Shown here piece after piece: positions 16,165 to 27,400 of a stretch of DNA of 64,000 bases. Location: the NCBI RefSeq assembly GCF_030285625.1, contig NZ_CP127294.1:8650001-8714000 (forward strand), given 5' to 3'. Source of the DNA: Amycolatopsis sp. 2-15. Lineage in GTDB: Bacteria; Actinomycetota; Actinomycetes; Mycobacteriales; Pseudonocardiaceae. Made by a program: the position numbers and the translations under genes. A model generated the notes under the pieces. The model was not told the DNA's origin, did not search any database, and worked only from the letters and a program-made list of their open reading frames with translations. The stretch's first letter is position 1; the number at the start of each line of letters is the position of its first letter.

Positions 16165-17375
16165 CGGTTCCCCCACGGCACCGTCACCATGACCTCCCAC
16201 CGGTTCCCCGCCGGTCCCGCCGTCAGCTTGCCACCCAGCAGCTCCGCACGCTCGGCCATGCCCCGCAGGCCGCGCCCACCGCGGGCCCGCGACGGCCGCG
16301 CCGCGCCCAGCGGGTTCGCCACCGTCGCGCACAGCTGCCCCGCCGACACCACCACGGCGACGCGCACCGGCACCTGGCCCGCGTAGCGCACCGCGTTGGT
16401 CAGGCACTCCTGCAGGATCCGATACACCTCACGCGACACCACCGCGGGCACCGCGGCCAGCGAACCCGCCACGTCGGCGTGCACTTCCGCGCCCGCCAGC
16501 CGCGTCGCCTCGACGAGCGCCGGCAGCTCCGCCAGGCCCGGCTGCGGATTGCGTGACGAAGCCCCGTCGCGCAACAACCCCAGTACTTGGTCGAGGTCGT
16601 CCAACGCCGTGCGCGCCGATTCCTCGATGGCCGTGAGCGCCTGCTCGGTGAACCCCGGGTCGGTCCGCAACGTCCGGCGCGCAGCCCCCGCCTGCACCGT
16701 CACCACGGACAACGCGTGCCCCACCGAATCGTGCAGCTCGCGCGCCAGCCGCGTGCGCTCGGCCAGCTGCTCGGTCCGCCGCTCGAGCTGCGCGATGCGC
16801 TCGGCCGCCGACATCCCCAGCAGCGCCCCCGCCGCCCGCCGCAGCAGCCCGCCGACGCCCCACACCGCGTAGACCAGCACCACGAACGCGGCCGCGAACG
16901 CCACCGGCAGCCACGCCGACCCCCACCCCCGGTCCACGGCGACGACCTCGGTGCCGTTGTCCACCAGCTTCCCCGTGAACACCGCGCTCACCGAAAACCC
17001 GAACCCCACCGGCACCGCGAGCGTCACGGTGCTCACCACCGCCCCGACCCCCACGTGCAGCACGAACATCACGCTGTAGCGCGCCCGCGCCCGCACGGTG
17101 GCCGGCCGCCCCGCCGCCGCCTCGCCCAGCAGCTCCCGCACCGCGGCCGCCTCCAGCACCCGCACCGCCGGCAGGAACGACGTCGCCCCCAGCACCACCA
17201 CCGTCACCACGACCCCGAGCACCGACGCCCACCCCATCGACGTCACGAACGGCGCCAGCGAAGGCACCGCCACCGCCGCGAACAACAGGTACGGCACGCT
17301 GATCGCCCCGCCCAGGATCAGGTAGACCCATCGGCGATAGGTCACCCCGCTCACCACCGGCCGCAACACCCGCAC
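16161..17375 (-). CDS. Sensor histidine kinase (HisKA_3 type), partner of the adjacent NarL regulator
   Basis: GTG 17375 with AGGA 7 bases upstream gives 404 aa. The N-terminal half has about five membrane segments with little extracellular sequence apart from one loop (FTGKLVDNGTEVVAVDRGWG, about residues 125-145). The dimerisation/phosphoacceptor helix is ARELHDSVGHALSVV (His near 215), then N-box LQECLTNAVRYA and G-box GGRGLRGMAERAELLGG. It phosphorylates the regulator encoded in the overlapping next gene. The signal is unknown; the mostly membrane-embedded sensor suggests envelope stress or a lipophilic ligand, which is inference. Confidence 0.93.
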   Translation of the reverse strand: MRVLRPVVSGVTYRRWVYLILGGAISVPYLLFAAVAVPSLAPFVTSMGWASVLGVVVTVVVLGATSFLPAVRVLEAAAVRELLGEAAAGRPATVRARARYSVMFVLHVGVGAVVSTVTLAVPVGFGFSVSAVFTGKLVDNGTEVVAVDRGWGSAWLPVAFAAAFVVLVYAVWGVGGLLRRAAGALLGMSAAERIAQLERRTEQLAERTRLARELHDSVGHALSVVTVQAGAARRTLRTDPGFTEQALTAIEESARTALDDLDQVLGLLRDGASSRNPQPGLAELPALVEATRLAGAEVHADVAGSLAAVPAVVSREVYRILQECLTNAVRYAGQVPVRVAVVVSAGQLCATVANPLGAARPSRARGGRGLRGMAERAELLGGKLTAGPAGNRWEVMVTVPWGNR

Positions 17376-17633
17376 ACCCAGATCCTGACAGCCGGCCCGC
17401 CTTCCCGCCTCCCTCCACAGCGGGAGCCCACACCCCACCAACCGCCGCCCGGCAGCACAACAGCAGCGCTATTCAAGCCACCCGAACCCACAGAAAACCG
17501 CAGCCGAACTACCCGACACGCGGGAACGCCCAGCCCCTCCCCGACCCCGATCCAAACCCTCCACGTAGTCACAATCAGAAATCGGGGCGCCTTCCCGAAC
17601 CCGCCATCCCGATTCAGAAAAATCCCGGAATTC

Positions 17634-18185
17634 TCAGTAAACCCCAGCCGTAACCCGAGTCCCCACGCCCTTCACACCCCCGAACCCGTTCCGCCACAAC
17701 TGCTGCACCTCCGCTGCCTCCTCCGCACTCGGCTTGGCATTGGTACACGACGTCCCCGGCCCGTGCCCCGACATCAACTCCGAACAAGGCCCGTCATAAT
17801 CATCCGGCAACCCGAGATTGTGCCCCAATTCATGCGCCGCAATCCTCGTCGGATCAAACCCTTCGGCCACCTGAGACGTATCCAAATACACGTCTCCATT
17901 TCCGTGCCCGTCGGTTTGCGTGTACGACCCGCCACTGTGGATCTCGTGGAACACCACCGTCGCCCCGGACGAGCGCTTCACCAGCTTCACATCGGTGACC
18001 GCGGCGTTCCAGTTCGCCGCCCCCTGGTCGATCTGGGCCACGTAGTCCGGTGCCCCGCTCGACGTGTAGTACACCGTGGTCGCCGCGGCGGCCTCCGCGC
18101 CCGGCCCCGCGACCAGTCCGACGCCCAGCGGCGCCCCCACCGCCACCGCGATCGCCGCGATGCGCCCGAACCCGCGTGCCCTCAT
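17634..18185 (-). CDS. Snapalysin-type secreted zinc metalloprotease (M7)
   Basis: Start ATG 18185 follows AAGGAG at 6 bases; product 183 aa. A signal peptide occupies residues 1-33 (MRARGFGR, hydrophobic core, cleavage near AEAAAA). The mature part of about 150 aa has the metzincin-like site AAHELGHNLGLPDDYDGPC, giving two His ligands, catalytic Glu and a third Asp ligand, as in Streptomyces small neutral protease (snapalysin). Two Cys near the C-terminus can form a disulfide. In Streptomyces snpA is activated by a divergent LysR gene; here the divergent gene is an AarF kinase, so no such regulator is evident. Confidence 0.92.
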   Translation of the reverse strand: MRARGFGRIAAIAVAVGAPLGVGLVAGPGAEAAAATTVYYTSSGAPDYVAQIDQGAANWNAAVTDVKLVKRSSGATVVFHEIHSGGSYTQTDGHGNGDVYLDTSQVAEGFDPTRIAAHELGHNLGLPDDYDGPCSELMSGHGPGTSCTNAKPSAEEAAEVQQLWRNGFGGVKGVGTRVTAGVY

Positions 18186-18395
18186 TCGCGTCTCCTTCGC
18201 CGAATCGTCCGCTCCGGCCACCGGAAATCCGGCAACCGCGGTTCGCACCACGACGTTAGGAGTTCACCAATCCCGTGGCCACGTCCGAAAGTAGGTGACC
18301 CGGCACCGTCTGTCAGCACGGTCCCCCATGAGAGGGAGTGCGGTCCCGCCTCGGCTGGAACCGCGCGGCCGCGAACCCTGGTGTGCTCGACAACC

Positions 18396-20327
18396 ATGGA
18401 AACCCTGCTGGTCGGCCTCTTCGCCTACGTCCTCGTGCTGTGGCCGCTCGTCGCCGCATCGCGGCGGGTGCTCGGCGTGCGGATCGGGTACGTCCGGGCG
18501 CTGTGCGCGGCGGTGTTCGGCTGGGTCGTGGGCGGGCTGGTGGTCCGGACCTTCCCGCTCGCGGTGCTCAGCAGTGCCGGCGCGGCGGTCGGGCTGCTCA
18601 TCCCGCTGGCCGGGTGCGCGCTGGCCGCGACGCTGTTGTTCCTGTTCGTCGCGGAGCTCGCCGCGCCGTCGGGGACCGGGCTCGGGCTGTTCGGGCAGCT
18701 GCGCTCGGTGCGCGCCCGCGTCGCGCGGACCGGGCGCTACTCGCGGATCATGCGCATCGCGATCAGCCACGGCCTCGGCGGGTACCTCACCGGGCGCCGC
18801 GAACCCGGCCTCGCGCCCGGCCGCCACGCCAAGCTCGCGCGGTCGCTGCGCCGCGCGCTGGAGGAGGGCGGCGTGACGTTCGTGAAGCTCGGCCAGCTGC
18901 TCTCCACCCGCTCCGACCTGCCGCCCGCCTTCGTCGACGAGCTCGGCCGGCTGCAGGACCGCGTGGCACCCGCGCCGGCCGAAACCGTCTTCGCCCTGCT
19001 GCGCGAGGAGCTCGGCGCCGACCCGTCCGACGTCTTCGCCGAGTTCGACCCGGAACCACTCGCGGCGGCGTCGATCGCGCAGGTCTACGGCGCGCGGCTG
19101 CGCTCCGGCGCGGAAGTCGTGGTCAAGGTCCAGCGGCCGGGTATCCGCGCGCAGGCCGAACGCGACGTCGACATCGTCCGCCGCCTCGCCGCGCTCCTCG
19201 ACGAACGGGCCGGCTGGGCCCGGGCGCTCGGCGTCACCGAACTGGCCGACGGGTTCGCCGAAGCGCTGACCGAGGAGTTGGATTTCCGGGTGGAGGCGGC
19301 CAACATCGAAGCCGTGGCGGCCCAACCTGTGGCCGGGGTGACACTGCCGGCCGTCCACAAAGCACTGTCCACGGAACGCGTGCTCGTGATGGGCCGCCTC
19401 AACGGCAAACCCCTCTCGACCGCGGCGCCGGGCGAGGGCGAAAGGCTCGCCCGGGCGTTCCTGCGCTGCCTGCTCGACCAGGTGCTCATCGGCGGCGTCT
19501 TCCACGCCGACCCGCACCCCGGCAACGTCCTCCTGCTCGACGACGGCACGCTCGGTCTGCTCGACTTCGGCTCCGTCGGCCGCCTCGACGCGGGCCTGCG
19601 CGCCGGCCTGCAGAACCTGCTGCTCGCTCTCGACCGCGGTGATCCGGCCGGGCTGCGCGACGGGCTGCTGGAGATCGTCGACCGCCCCGACGAGATCGAC
19701 GAGCAACGCCTGGAACGCGCGCTCGGCGGGTTGCTCGCCCGCCACTTCGGCCCGGGCCGGGCGCCGGGGCTGGACCTGTTCACCGACCTGTTCCGCGTGG
19801 TCGCCGACTTCCGCCTCGCCGTCCCGCCGCCCATTGCCGCCGTCTTCCGCACGCTCGCGACGGCCGAAGGCACCCTGGCCACGCTCGCGCCCGGCTTCGA
19901 CGTGGTCGCCGAGTCGCGTTCGTTCGCCGGCGAGCAGCTCGGCGCGCGCCTGCGGCCCGAGACCGTCCGCGACGAGGTGCTGGCCCTGCTGCCGGTGCTG
20001 CGCCGGCTCCCCCGCCGCGTCGACCGGATCGGCGCGGCCCTGGAGGAGGGCCGGCTTTCGGTCAACGTGCGGCTGTTCTCCGACGAACGCGACCGCAACC
20101 TCGTGACGGGCCTCGTGCACGAGGTGCTGCTGGCGTTCGTCGGCATCGCGACCGGTCTGATGGCCGTGCTGCTGCTCGGCAGCGCGAGCGGCCCGCGACT
20201 GCTGCCGGACCTGACACTCAACCAGGTTTTCGGCTACAACCTGCTCGTGATCAGTGCATTGGTGGGCCTGCGGCTGCTGTTCGTCGTCTTCCGCCGGAGC
20301 GCGCGACGGTCACGATCAAGCCGATGA
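18396..20327 (+). CDS. AarF/ABC1/UbiB family kinase-like membrane protein
   Basis: Protein of 643 aa. The N-terminus has three to four membrane helices (residues 1-90). The ABC1 kinase-like core spans about 150-420: KLGQLLSTRSDLPP (the KxGQ motif), AAASIAQVYGARL (the Ala-rich loop), VVKVQRPG (catalytic Lys), FHADPHPGNVLLLDDG and LLDFGSVG (DFG). Two more helices lie at the C-terminus. Family members support ubiquinone or menaquinone biosynthesis as atypical ATPases. Start ATG 18396 lacks a clear ribosome site. The 3' end overlaps the convergent signal-peptidase gene by 77 bases, and the last 80 or so bases recur as a relic at 21111. Confidence 0.88.
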   Translation: METLLVGLFAYVLVLWPLVAASRRVLGVRIGYVRALCAAVFGWVVGGLVVRTFPLAVLSSAGAAVGLLIPLAGCALAATLLFLFVAELAAPSGTGLGLFGQLRSVRARVARTGRYSRIMRIAISHGLGGYLTGRREPGLAPGRHAKLARSLRRALEEGGVTFVKLGQLLSTRSDLPPAFVDELGRLQDRVAPAPAETVFALLREELGADPSDVFAEFDPEPLAAASIAQVYGARLRSGAEVVVKVQRPGIRAQAERDVDIVRRLAALLDERAGWARALGVTELADGFAEALTEELDFRVEAANIEAVAAQPVAGVTLPAVHKALSTERVLVMGRLNGKPLSTAAPGEGERLARAFLRCLLDQVLIGGVFHADPHPGNVLLLDDGTLGLLDFGSVGRLDAGLRAGLQNLLLALDRGDPAGLRDGLLEIVDRPDEIDEQRLERALGGLLARHFGPGRAPGLDLFTDLFRVVADFRLAVPPPIAAVFRTLATAEGTLATLAPGFDVVAESRSFAGEQLGARLRPETVRDEVLALLPVLRRLPRRVDRIGAALEEGRLSVNVRLFSDERDRNLVTGLVHEVLLAFVGIATGLMAVLLLGSASGPRLLPDLTLNQVFGYNLLVISALVGLRLLFVVFRRSARRSRSSR

Positions 20328-21087
20328 ACCCGAGCACGAACAGCGCGACACCGCCGAGGACCAGGTACCGGGCCACGCGGAGGCCGGTGTCCGCAGTAGA
20401 TGCTCCGGGCAGGCCGGCGTCGGCGAACGCCGTGGTGGGCTTGAGGGTCACGGAGGAGAAGACCGTGCCCCTCGCGACGATCACCCCGTCCACCTTGGAC
20501 AGCGGGATCGCGCCACCACCGGGCTCGTCGACGAATCTGCGGGAATCGATGGTGATGTCGCGTCTGTCGCCCGCGACGAAAATCGAGCCCGGCGGCACCT
20601 GCGCCGTGAACTCGTAGGCGCCGGCCGAGAGCGGCACCACCGGATCGAGGTAGGGCTCGGTGACGGACTTGCCGTTCACCTGCAGCCGGCTGTCGGGCCC
20701 ACAGCAGACCACCCGGTCGCCGCCGACGGCGATCACGCGATCGAGGAGGTGGTAGCCGGGCGGTGAGCCGGGGAACGCGTCGATCTGGAACAAGACCAGG
20801 TCGCCCCGGTGGATCTCGTGGCTCCCGGCCCAGTGGAGAACCATGGGCTCGCCGTCTGCGACCGTGGTTTCCATGGAGCGTTCACCGATGCGCACGGTGG
20901 TGTAGCCGAGCAGCTTCACCGCCCCGGTCACTCCGAGCACCGGGCCGGCCACCACGAATATCACGAAAAGCGCCAGAAACGGCGAAAACCGGCGTGTGCG
21001 AGGCGGCGCGGCCGGGGGCGCCGGGAAGTCGGTCACGCCCCTCTATCGGGCCGGCCCCGCCGGCGTTACCCAGTTCGCGGCGCGTAC
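20245..21087. repeat. Tandem segmental duplication, copy 1
   Basis: Runs from the 3' tail of the aarF-type gene, through a signal-peptidase gene, to a relic of the ynfA 3' end (reverse strand reads YAPRTG plus stop at 21069-21087). Matches copy 2 at 21111-21950 with offsets of 866 to 863 bases. Clear sequence divergence makes it an old duplication. Confidence 0.85.
20251..21036 (-). CDS. S26 signal peptidase I-like membrane protein (copy A; catalytic Lys position is Asp)
   Basis: Protein of 261 aa: Pro-rich cytoplasmic start, membrane helix at about 18-45, extracytoplasmic S26 core, and a C-terminal helix at about 225-248. Box B Ser is in GERSMETTV. The segment that normally holds the general-base Lys (KRVIG type) reads LLDRVIAVGGD, so Asp replaces Lys. 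Box E is GDRRDITIDSR. A paired Cys (VVCC) is shared with copy B. It resembles LepB-type peptidases that cleave secretory signal peptides, but activity is doubtful without the Lys. It comes from a tandem duplication and its 3' end overlaps the aarF-type gene. Confidence 0.85.
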   Translation of the reverse strand: MTDFPAPPAAPPRTRRFSPFLALFVIFVVAGPVLGVTGAVKLLGYTTVRIGERSMETTVADGEPMVLHWAGSHEIHRGDLVLFQIDAFPGSPPGYHLLDRVIAVGGDRVVCCGPDSRLQVNGKSVTEPYLDPVVPLSAGAYEFTAQVPPGSIFVAGDRRDITIDSRRFVDEPGGGAIPLSKVDGVIVARGTVFSSVTLKPTTAFADAGLPGASTADTGLRVARYLVLGGVALFVLGFIGLIVTVARSGGRRRTAAAGPPMH

Positions 21088-21110
21088 TTCGGTCCCCGAC
21101 CCCGCTCCGG

Positions 21111-21950
21111 TCGTGATCAGTGCCTTGGTGGGGCTGCGGCTGCTTTTCGTCGTCTTACGGCGGTCACGATCGCGCCGACGAACCCGAGCAGGAATAGCGC
21201 GGCGCCACCGGTTGCGGTGAGCCGGCTGGAGACCGGGCCGGTGTCCTCCGTAGACGCTCCGGACAGCCCCGCGTCGGTGAACGCGGTGGTGGGCTTCACC
21301 GTCTCGGGCCAGAAGAAGCTGCCCGTCGCCACGACCACACCATCCACTTTGGACAGTGGAACGGAGCCGGTCTCGAGCGCGTACGGCTGGACGACCATGC
21401 GGGAGTCGAACGAGTTGTTCCGCGTGTCCCCGGCGACGAAAACCGTCCCAGGCGGCACCTTCGCCTCGAAGGGCACGGCGGCGTCGGCGGGCGAAACGGC
21501 CGGGTCGAGGTACGGCTCGGCGACCGGTTTGCCGTTCACGATGATCCGCTTGTCGAGGTCGCAGCAGCGGATCTCGTCGCCGCCGACCGCGATCACGCGC
21601 TGCATGAACTTGCCGTGAGGGGCGCCGGGAAACACATCGGCCTCGAACACCACCACGTCGCCACGGTGGATCTCCTGGCCTCCGCGCAAGCCGTAGATCG
21701 CCGCGCTTCCCGGAGCCACGGCGGAGGACATCGAGCCGCTCCGGATACTCACTGTCCGGTAGCTGAACACCGTGAGCACACCGGTGATCGCGAGCACCAC
21801 GCCGGCGACGGCGAGCACGAGGAAGATCGCCAGCAGCGGCGAGAACCGCCGCTTGACCTGCACCGGAGCGGGCGGCGGCGGGAAGTCGGGTTCGGTCACG
21901 CTGATCTATCGGGCGAGACCGGCGAGCGTTACCCGGTTCGCGGCGCGTAC
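21111..21950. repeat. Tandem segmental duplication, copy 2
   Basis: Begins with a relic of the aarF-type C-terminus (ISALVGLRLLFVV in the plus frame from 21116) and ends inside the intact ynfA-type gene. It contains signal-peptidase copy B. Only 23 bases (21088-21110) separate it from copy 1. Confidence 0.85.
21117..21899 (-). CDS. S26 signal peptidase I-like membrane protein (copy B; catalytic Lys position is Gln)
   Basis: Paralogue of the preceding gene, 260 aa with the same layout: Pro-rich start, membrane helix at about 18-42, S26 core, C-terminal helix at about 225-247. Box B Ser is in RSGSMSSAV, and box E GDTRNNSFDSR is closer to consensus than in copy A. The general-base segment reads KFMQRVIAVGGD, so Gln stands where Lys is expected; a Lys lies three residues before that Gln. 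Either these are a non-canonical S26 subgroup or they have lost peptidase activity. It precedes copy A on the same strand by 80 bases and follows the ynfA-type gene by 29, so co-transcription is likely. Confidence 0.85.
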   Translation of the reverse strand: MTEPDFPPPPAPVQVKRRFSPLLAIFLVLAVAGVVLAITGVLTVFSYRTVSIRSGSMSSAVAPGSAAIYGLRGGQEIHRGDVVVFEADVFPGAPHGKFMQRVIAVGGDEIRCCDLDKRIIVNGKPVAEPYLDPAVSPADAAVPFEAKVPPGTVFVAGDTRNNSFDSRMVVQPYALETGSVPLSKVDGVVVATGSFFWPETVKPTTAFTDAGLSGASTEDTGPVSSRLTATGGAALFLLGFVGAIVTAVRRRKAAAAPPRH

Positions 21951-22264
21951 ATGATCACCGCGACGCCAGCGAGGCACAGCAGCGCGCCGAGCACGTCGAA
22001 CCGGTCGGGCCGGTAGCCGTCGGCCACCACGCCCCAGGCCAGCGAGCCGGCTACGAAAACCCCGCCGTACGCGGCGAGGATGCGGCCGAAGTGTGCGTCG
22101 GGCTGCAGCGTGGCGACGAATCCGTAGAGCCCGAGGGCCACGATCCCCCCGCCGATCCACGCCCAGCCGCGGTGCTCGCGCACGCCCTGCCAGATGAGCC
22201 ACGCGCCGCCGATCTCCAGCGCCGCGGCGGCGACGAACAGCGCGATCGACTTGAGGACCGTCAC
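21929..22264 (-). CDS. YnfA/UPF0060 family small membrane protein
   Basis: Protein of 111 aa with four membrane helices; recognisable stretches are [36 protein letters not shown] and [20 protein letters not shown]. YnfA proteins are SMR-like small membrane proteins, some reported as drug exporters; the function here is unknown. GTG 22264 overlaps the stop of the upstream gene in GTGA, so translation is coupled. The last codons are duplicated as a relic at 21069-21087, fixing one breakpoint of the tandem duplication. Confidence 0.9.
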   Translation of the reverse strand: MTVLKSIALFVAAAALEIGGAWLIWQGVREHRGWAWIGGGIVALGLYGFVATLQPDAHFGRILAAYGGVFVAGSLAWGVVADGYRPDRFDVLGALLCLAGVAVIMYAPRTG

Positions 22265-22671
22265 CGACCGAAGGGGTTGCCCAGGGTCCCCATGTCGAAG
22301 TTGGCCACCGTCGAAGTCCACAGAGGATTGACCGCGAACGCGACCGCTCCACCGAGCGCGACCACGCACGTGAGCCCGCCCAGCAGCACACCGGCACGAG
22401 CCACTTCGCCGCCGTATTCACGCCCACCGCCGGTCAGGCCCAGCACGATCGCCAGCACCCCGGCCAGCAGCCCGACGAAGAACAGCGCTCCCAGCACGAG
22501 CAGGAACACCTGCCCCACGATCGGATACACCGGCCCCGCCTCCATCCTGGGCCGCACCAGCAACCACGCGATCCATGTCGCCACGACCAACATGAAGGCC
22601 ACAGCCGCGATCGCCACTGCCGCGACGGCCTGGCCCCGCCGGGGTTCGCGCTCGTTGTCCGCTTCGGTCAT
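22261..22671 (-). CDS. Hypothetical membrane protein, three to four helices
   Basis: Protein of 136 aa that I do not recognise. A charged start ([13 protein letters not shown]) is followed by hydrophobic helices at about 16-40, 48-78 and 88-112, with a short tail ending GTLGNPFGR. Gly-rich [12 protein letters not shown] lies in the loop between helices two and three. It heads a leftward set with the ynfA-type gene (4-base overlap) and probably the two signal-peptidase-like genes. A short gap (22672-22730) separates it from the divergent SMI1/KNR4-type gene. Confidence 0.75.
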   Translation of the reverse strand: MTEADNEREPRRGQAVAAVAIAAVAFMLVVATWIAWLLVRPRMEAGPVYPIVGQVFLLVLGALFFVGLLAGVLAIVLGLTGGGREYGGEVARAGVLLGGLTCVVALGGAVAFAVNPLWTSTVANFDMGTLGNPFGR

Positions 22672-22730
22672 GTCCCAGTCATAGCACCCGGGCCCGATTT
22701 TCGTCGGACCTTCGCGCTAGCTTCACCGCC

Positions 22731-24284
22731 GTGGATTTCGAGAAGGTCGCCCACGACCTGGCGACCGCACTGCGTTCCGCCGCTGGCGTCGAAGAAGCCG
22801 TGCTGCAAGTGCGCGTCACCGGCGGCTCACTGGCGCTGGACGCCTGGGCGCCCACCCGCAAGTGGCTGCGGATCAGCGGGAGCTCCCTGCGCAGCCTCTT
22901 CGACGCGGAGCCCGGCACGTACGAGCTGCGGCTGCGTCCCGACGGCAGCTACGCCTTCGCGGCGAGTGGCGCGCTCTCCTCCGTCAACGACGGCTGGCTC
23001 GTGTTCGACGAGAACTTCCGCTACCTGGGTCACCCCCGGCCCGGCCTGCTCCGCCCGGCCGCCGCCGCGCCCACCGGAGCGCCGACGGAACCGGCCGTCC
23101 TCGCCGAGATCACGCGGCTGTGCGAGGAGTTCGCGGCGCACTACACGCGGATCAAGGGCCAGGCGCCGCCGTGGCCCGCCGGGCGCACGGAGGCGGAGAT
23201 CGCGGCGGCCGAAGAGCGGATCGGCGCGCGGCTGCCGGAAGACCTGCGCGCGCTCTACCGCGTGACCGACGGCGATCCTGACCAGATCGGCCTGCTCGGC
23301 CCGTACTCCTGCAACGCCCTCGACCAGGTCGTTGCCGACTACACCGAAGGCCTGCCGGGCTCCTATGGCTGAGAGGACGGCGTGTCCGACACCGGCGTGG
23401 TGTTCGAGCCACTGCCGTTCGGGCACGTGAAACGCTTGTCCCGCAACGACTGGTGGGTCACCTTCGGCAGCGACCGCGCGATGAACTTCCTGTTCACCGA
23501 CCTCGACCCCGCATCGGACGGCCGCGCCGGCCAGATCGTGGAGTACGGCCGTGACATCCACGGCCCGCTGCGCTACGTCGCGCCGTCGGTCACGGCGATG
23601 CTCACGGAGGTCGTCGAGGCCCTGCGCGAAGGCCGGTACGAGCACGACGAAGACGAGGTGTTCCTCGAACCCGACGTCTCCCTGCGCGACAGCCCCTTCC
23701 GCAGCCACACCGAGGTCGTCACCGGCCCGGGCATCGAGCACCTCGGCGCGCACGACGTCGCCGACCAGCCCCTCGTGCAACAGCTCTACCTCAACGACGC
23801 CGGCACAGCGAACCTCGATGTGCTGCAAGGCTTTCCGGCACTCAAGGAGGTGAGCATCAACCGCGCCGCCCGCGTCACCGGCGGCCTTGCCCACCTGCCG
23901 GCGCTAAAGGCCCTGTCCGTGGAAGCGGGCGAAGCCGACCTGGACGCCTTCGCCGGGCACCGGCTGTGGCGCCTGGAGCTGAAGGTGCTCAACCATCCCG
24001 TCGGCGTGGCCCAGCTCGCCGCACTGCCGAGCCTGGTGCACCTGGACGTCAGCGGCGTCGAGGTGACCGGCCTCGAGCGGGTCGGCGAGCTGCGGCACCT
24101 ACGGGTGCTCGGCCTCTCCCGCGTCCAGCTCGACCACCTGCTCACCTCGGGCGCGCCGCTCCCCCGGCTCGCCGCGCTGCACGTCGAACGCCGCACGTCC
24201 CTGGCCGAGGCCGTCGCGCTCTGGAGCCGCTTCGCCCCCGGGCGGAAGGCACCTTGGCATGTCGAATCGACCGGTGCCGTATAG
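22731..24284 (+). pseudogene. SMI1/KNR4-type protein with leucine-rich C-terminus, split by in-frame TGA
   Basis: Two open segments in the same frame are divided by one TGA at 23370-23372: 213 codons before, and 300 after if counted from GTG 23382. The SMI1/KNR4 domain straddles the stop. Its first half (EERIGARLPEDLRALYRVTDG) is at residues 160-195 and its second half (RNDWWVTFGSDRAMNFLF, GQIVEYGRDIHGP) lies just after. A TGG-to-TGA change (Trp to stop) would restore one protein of about 517 aa. The C-terminal 130 residues carry leucine-rich-like repeats (LPALKAL, LPSLVHLDVSG, LRHLRVLGLS). AGAGGA lies 4-5 bases before GTG 23382, so re-initiation could make the second half alone. Such proteins are often toxin-immunity or regulatory modules. 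Confidence 0.7.
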
Positions 24285-24307
24285 GCCGTTATACAACCGC
24301 CGAAACA

Positions 24308-24344
24308 GAACAGGCCACCCCGCTGCGAGCGGAGTGGCCTGTTC
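24308..24344. terminator. Bidirectional intrinsic terminator after sufT and the SMI1/KNR4 gene
   Basis: A 17-base stem with one mismatch (24308-24324 with 24328-24344) and a 3-base loop. It lies between the convergent stops at 24284 and 24358. A-tracts flank the plus-strand side (AAAAAA at 24350-24355), giving a U-run for neither strand exactly; the leftward transcript ends in TGTTT. Confidence 0.75.
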
Positions 24345-24357
24345 CCTCGAAAAAAGC

Positions 24358-24773
24358 TCAGACGGTGAACCCGAGCGCACGCAGCTGCTCGCGGCCGTCG
24401 TCGGTGATCTTTTCCGGGCCCCACGGCGGCATCCAGACCCAGTTGATCCGGAAGTCGCTCACGAGGCCGCCGGAAGTCAGGGCCGCGGAGGTCTGGTCCT
24501 CGATCACGTCGGTGAGCGGGCAGGCCGCCGACGTGAGCGTCATATCCAGCGTGGCGGAGTTGTCCTTCTCCACGCGGATGTCGTACACCAGGCCGAGGTC
24601 GACGACGTTGATCCCGAGCTCGGGGTCCACGACGTCGCGCATCGCCTCTTCGATGTCCTCGATCTTGGCGACATCGGCGGGCACCGACGAAGCGGCCTGC
24701 TCCGGCAGGTCCGCGGCGGTGCGCCCTTCACGGTGCTCCGGGGTCGTCGCCTCCGGGGCCACGGTCTCTTCGC

Positions 24774-24777
<4 letters not shown>
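24358..24777 (-). CDS. sufT: SufT-type iron-sulfur cluster assembly factor (DUF59/MIP18)
   Basis: Protein of 139 aa. The first 35 residues are acidic and probably disordered. The DUF59 domain follows: EAMRDVVDPELGINVVDLGLVYDI (about 43-66), TSAACPLTDVIEDQ with the conserved Cys (about 85), and WMPPWGPEKITDDGREQLRALGF at the end. SufT supports maturation of Fe-S proteins and is the last gene of the suf operon, as I recall for Rv1466. Start ATG 24777 overlaps the sufU stop in ATGA. A strong hairpin follows 14 bases after the stop. Confidence 0.95.
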
Positions 24778-27368
<2,591 letters not shown>

Positions 27369-27400
27369 TCTTCGTTTCCTAAAGTCTGCGGTGGACGGGG

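Noticed and set aside
16587..18395. Upstream extension of the aarF-type frame
   Set aside because: Arg/His/Pro-rich antisense of the kinase and snapalysin genes; real protein features begin at ATG 18396.
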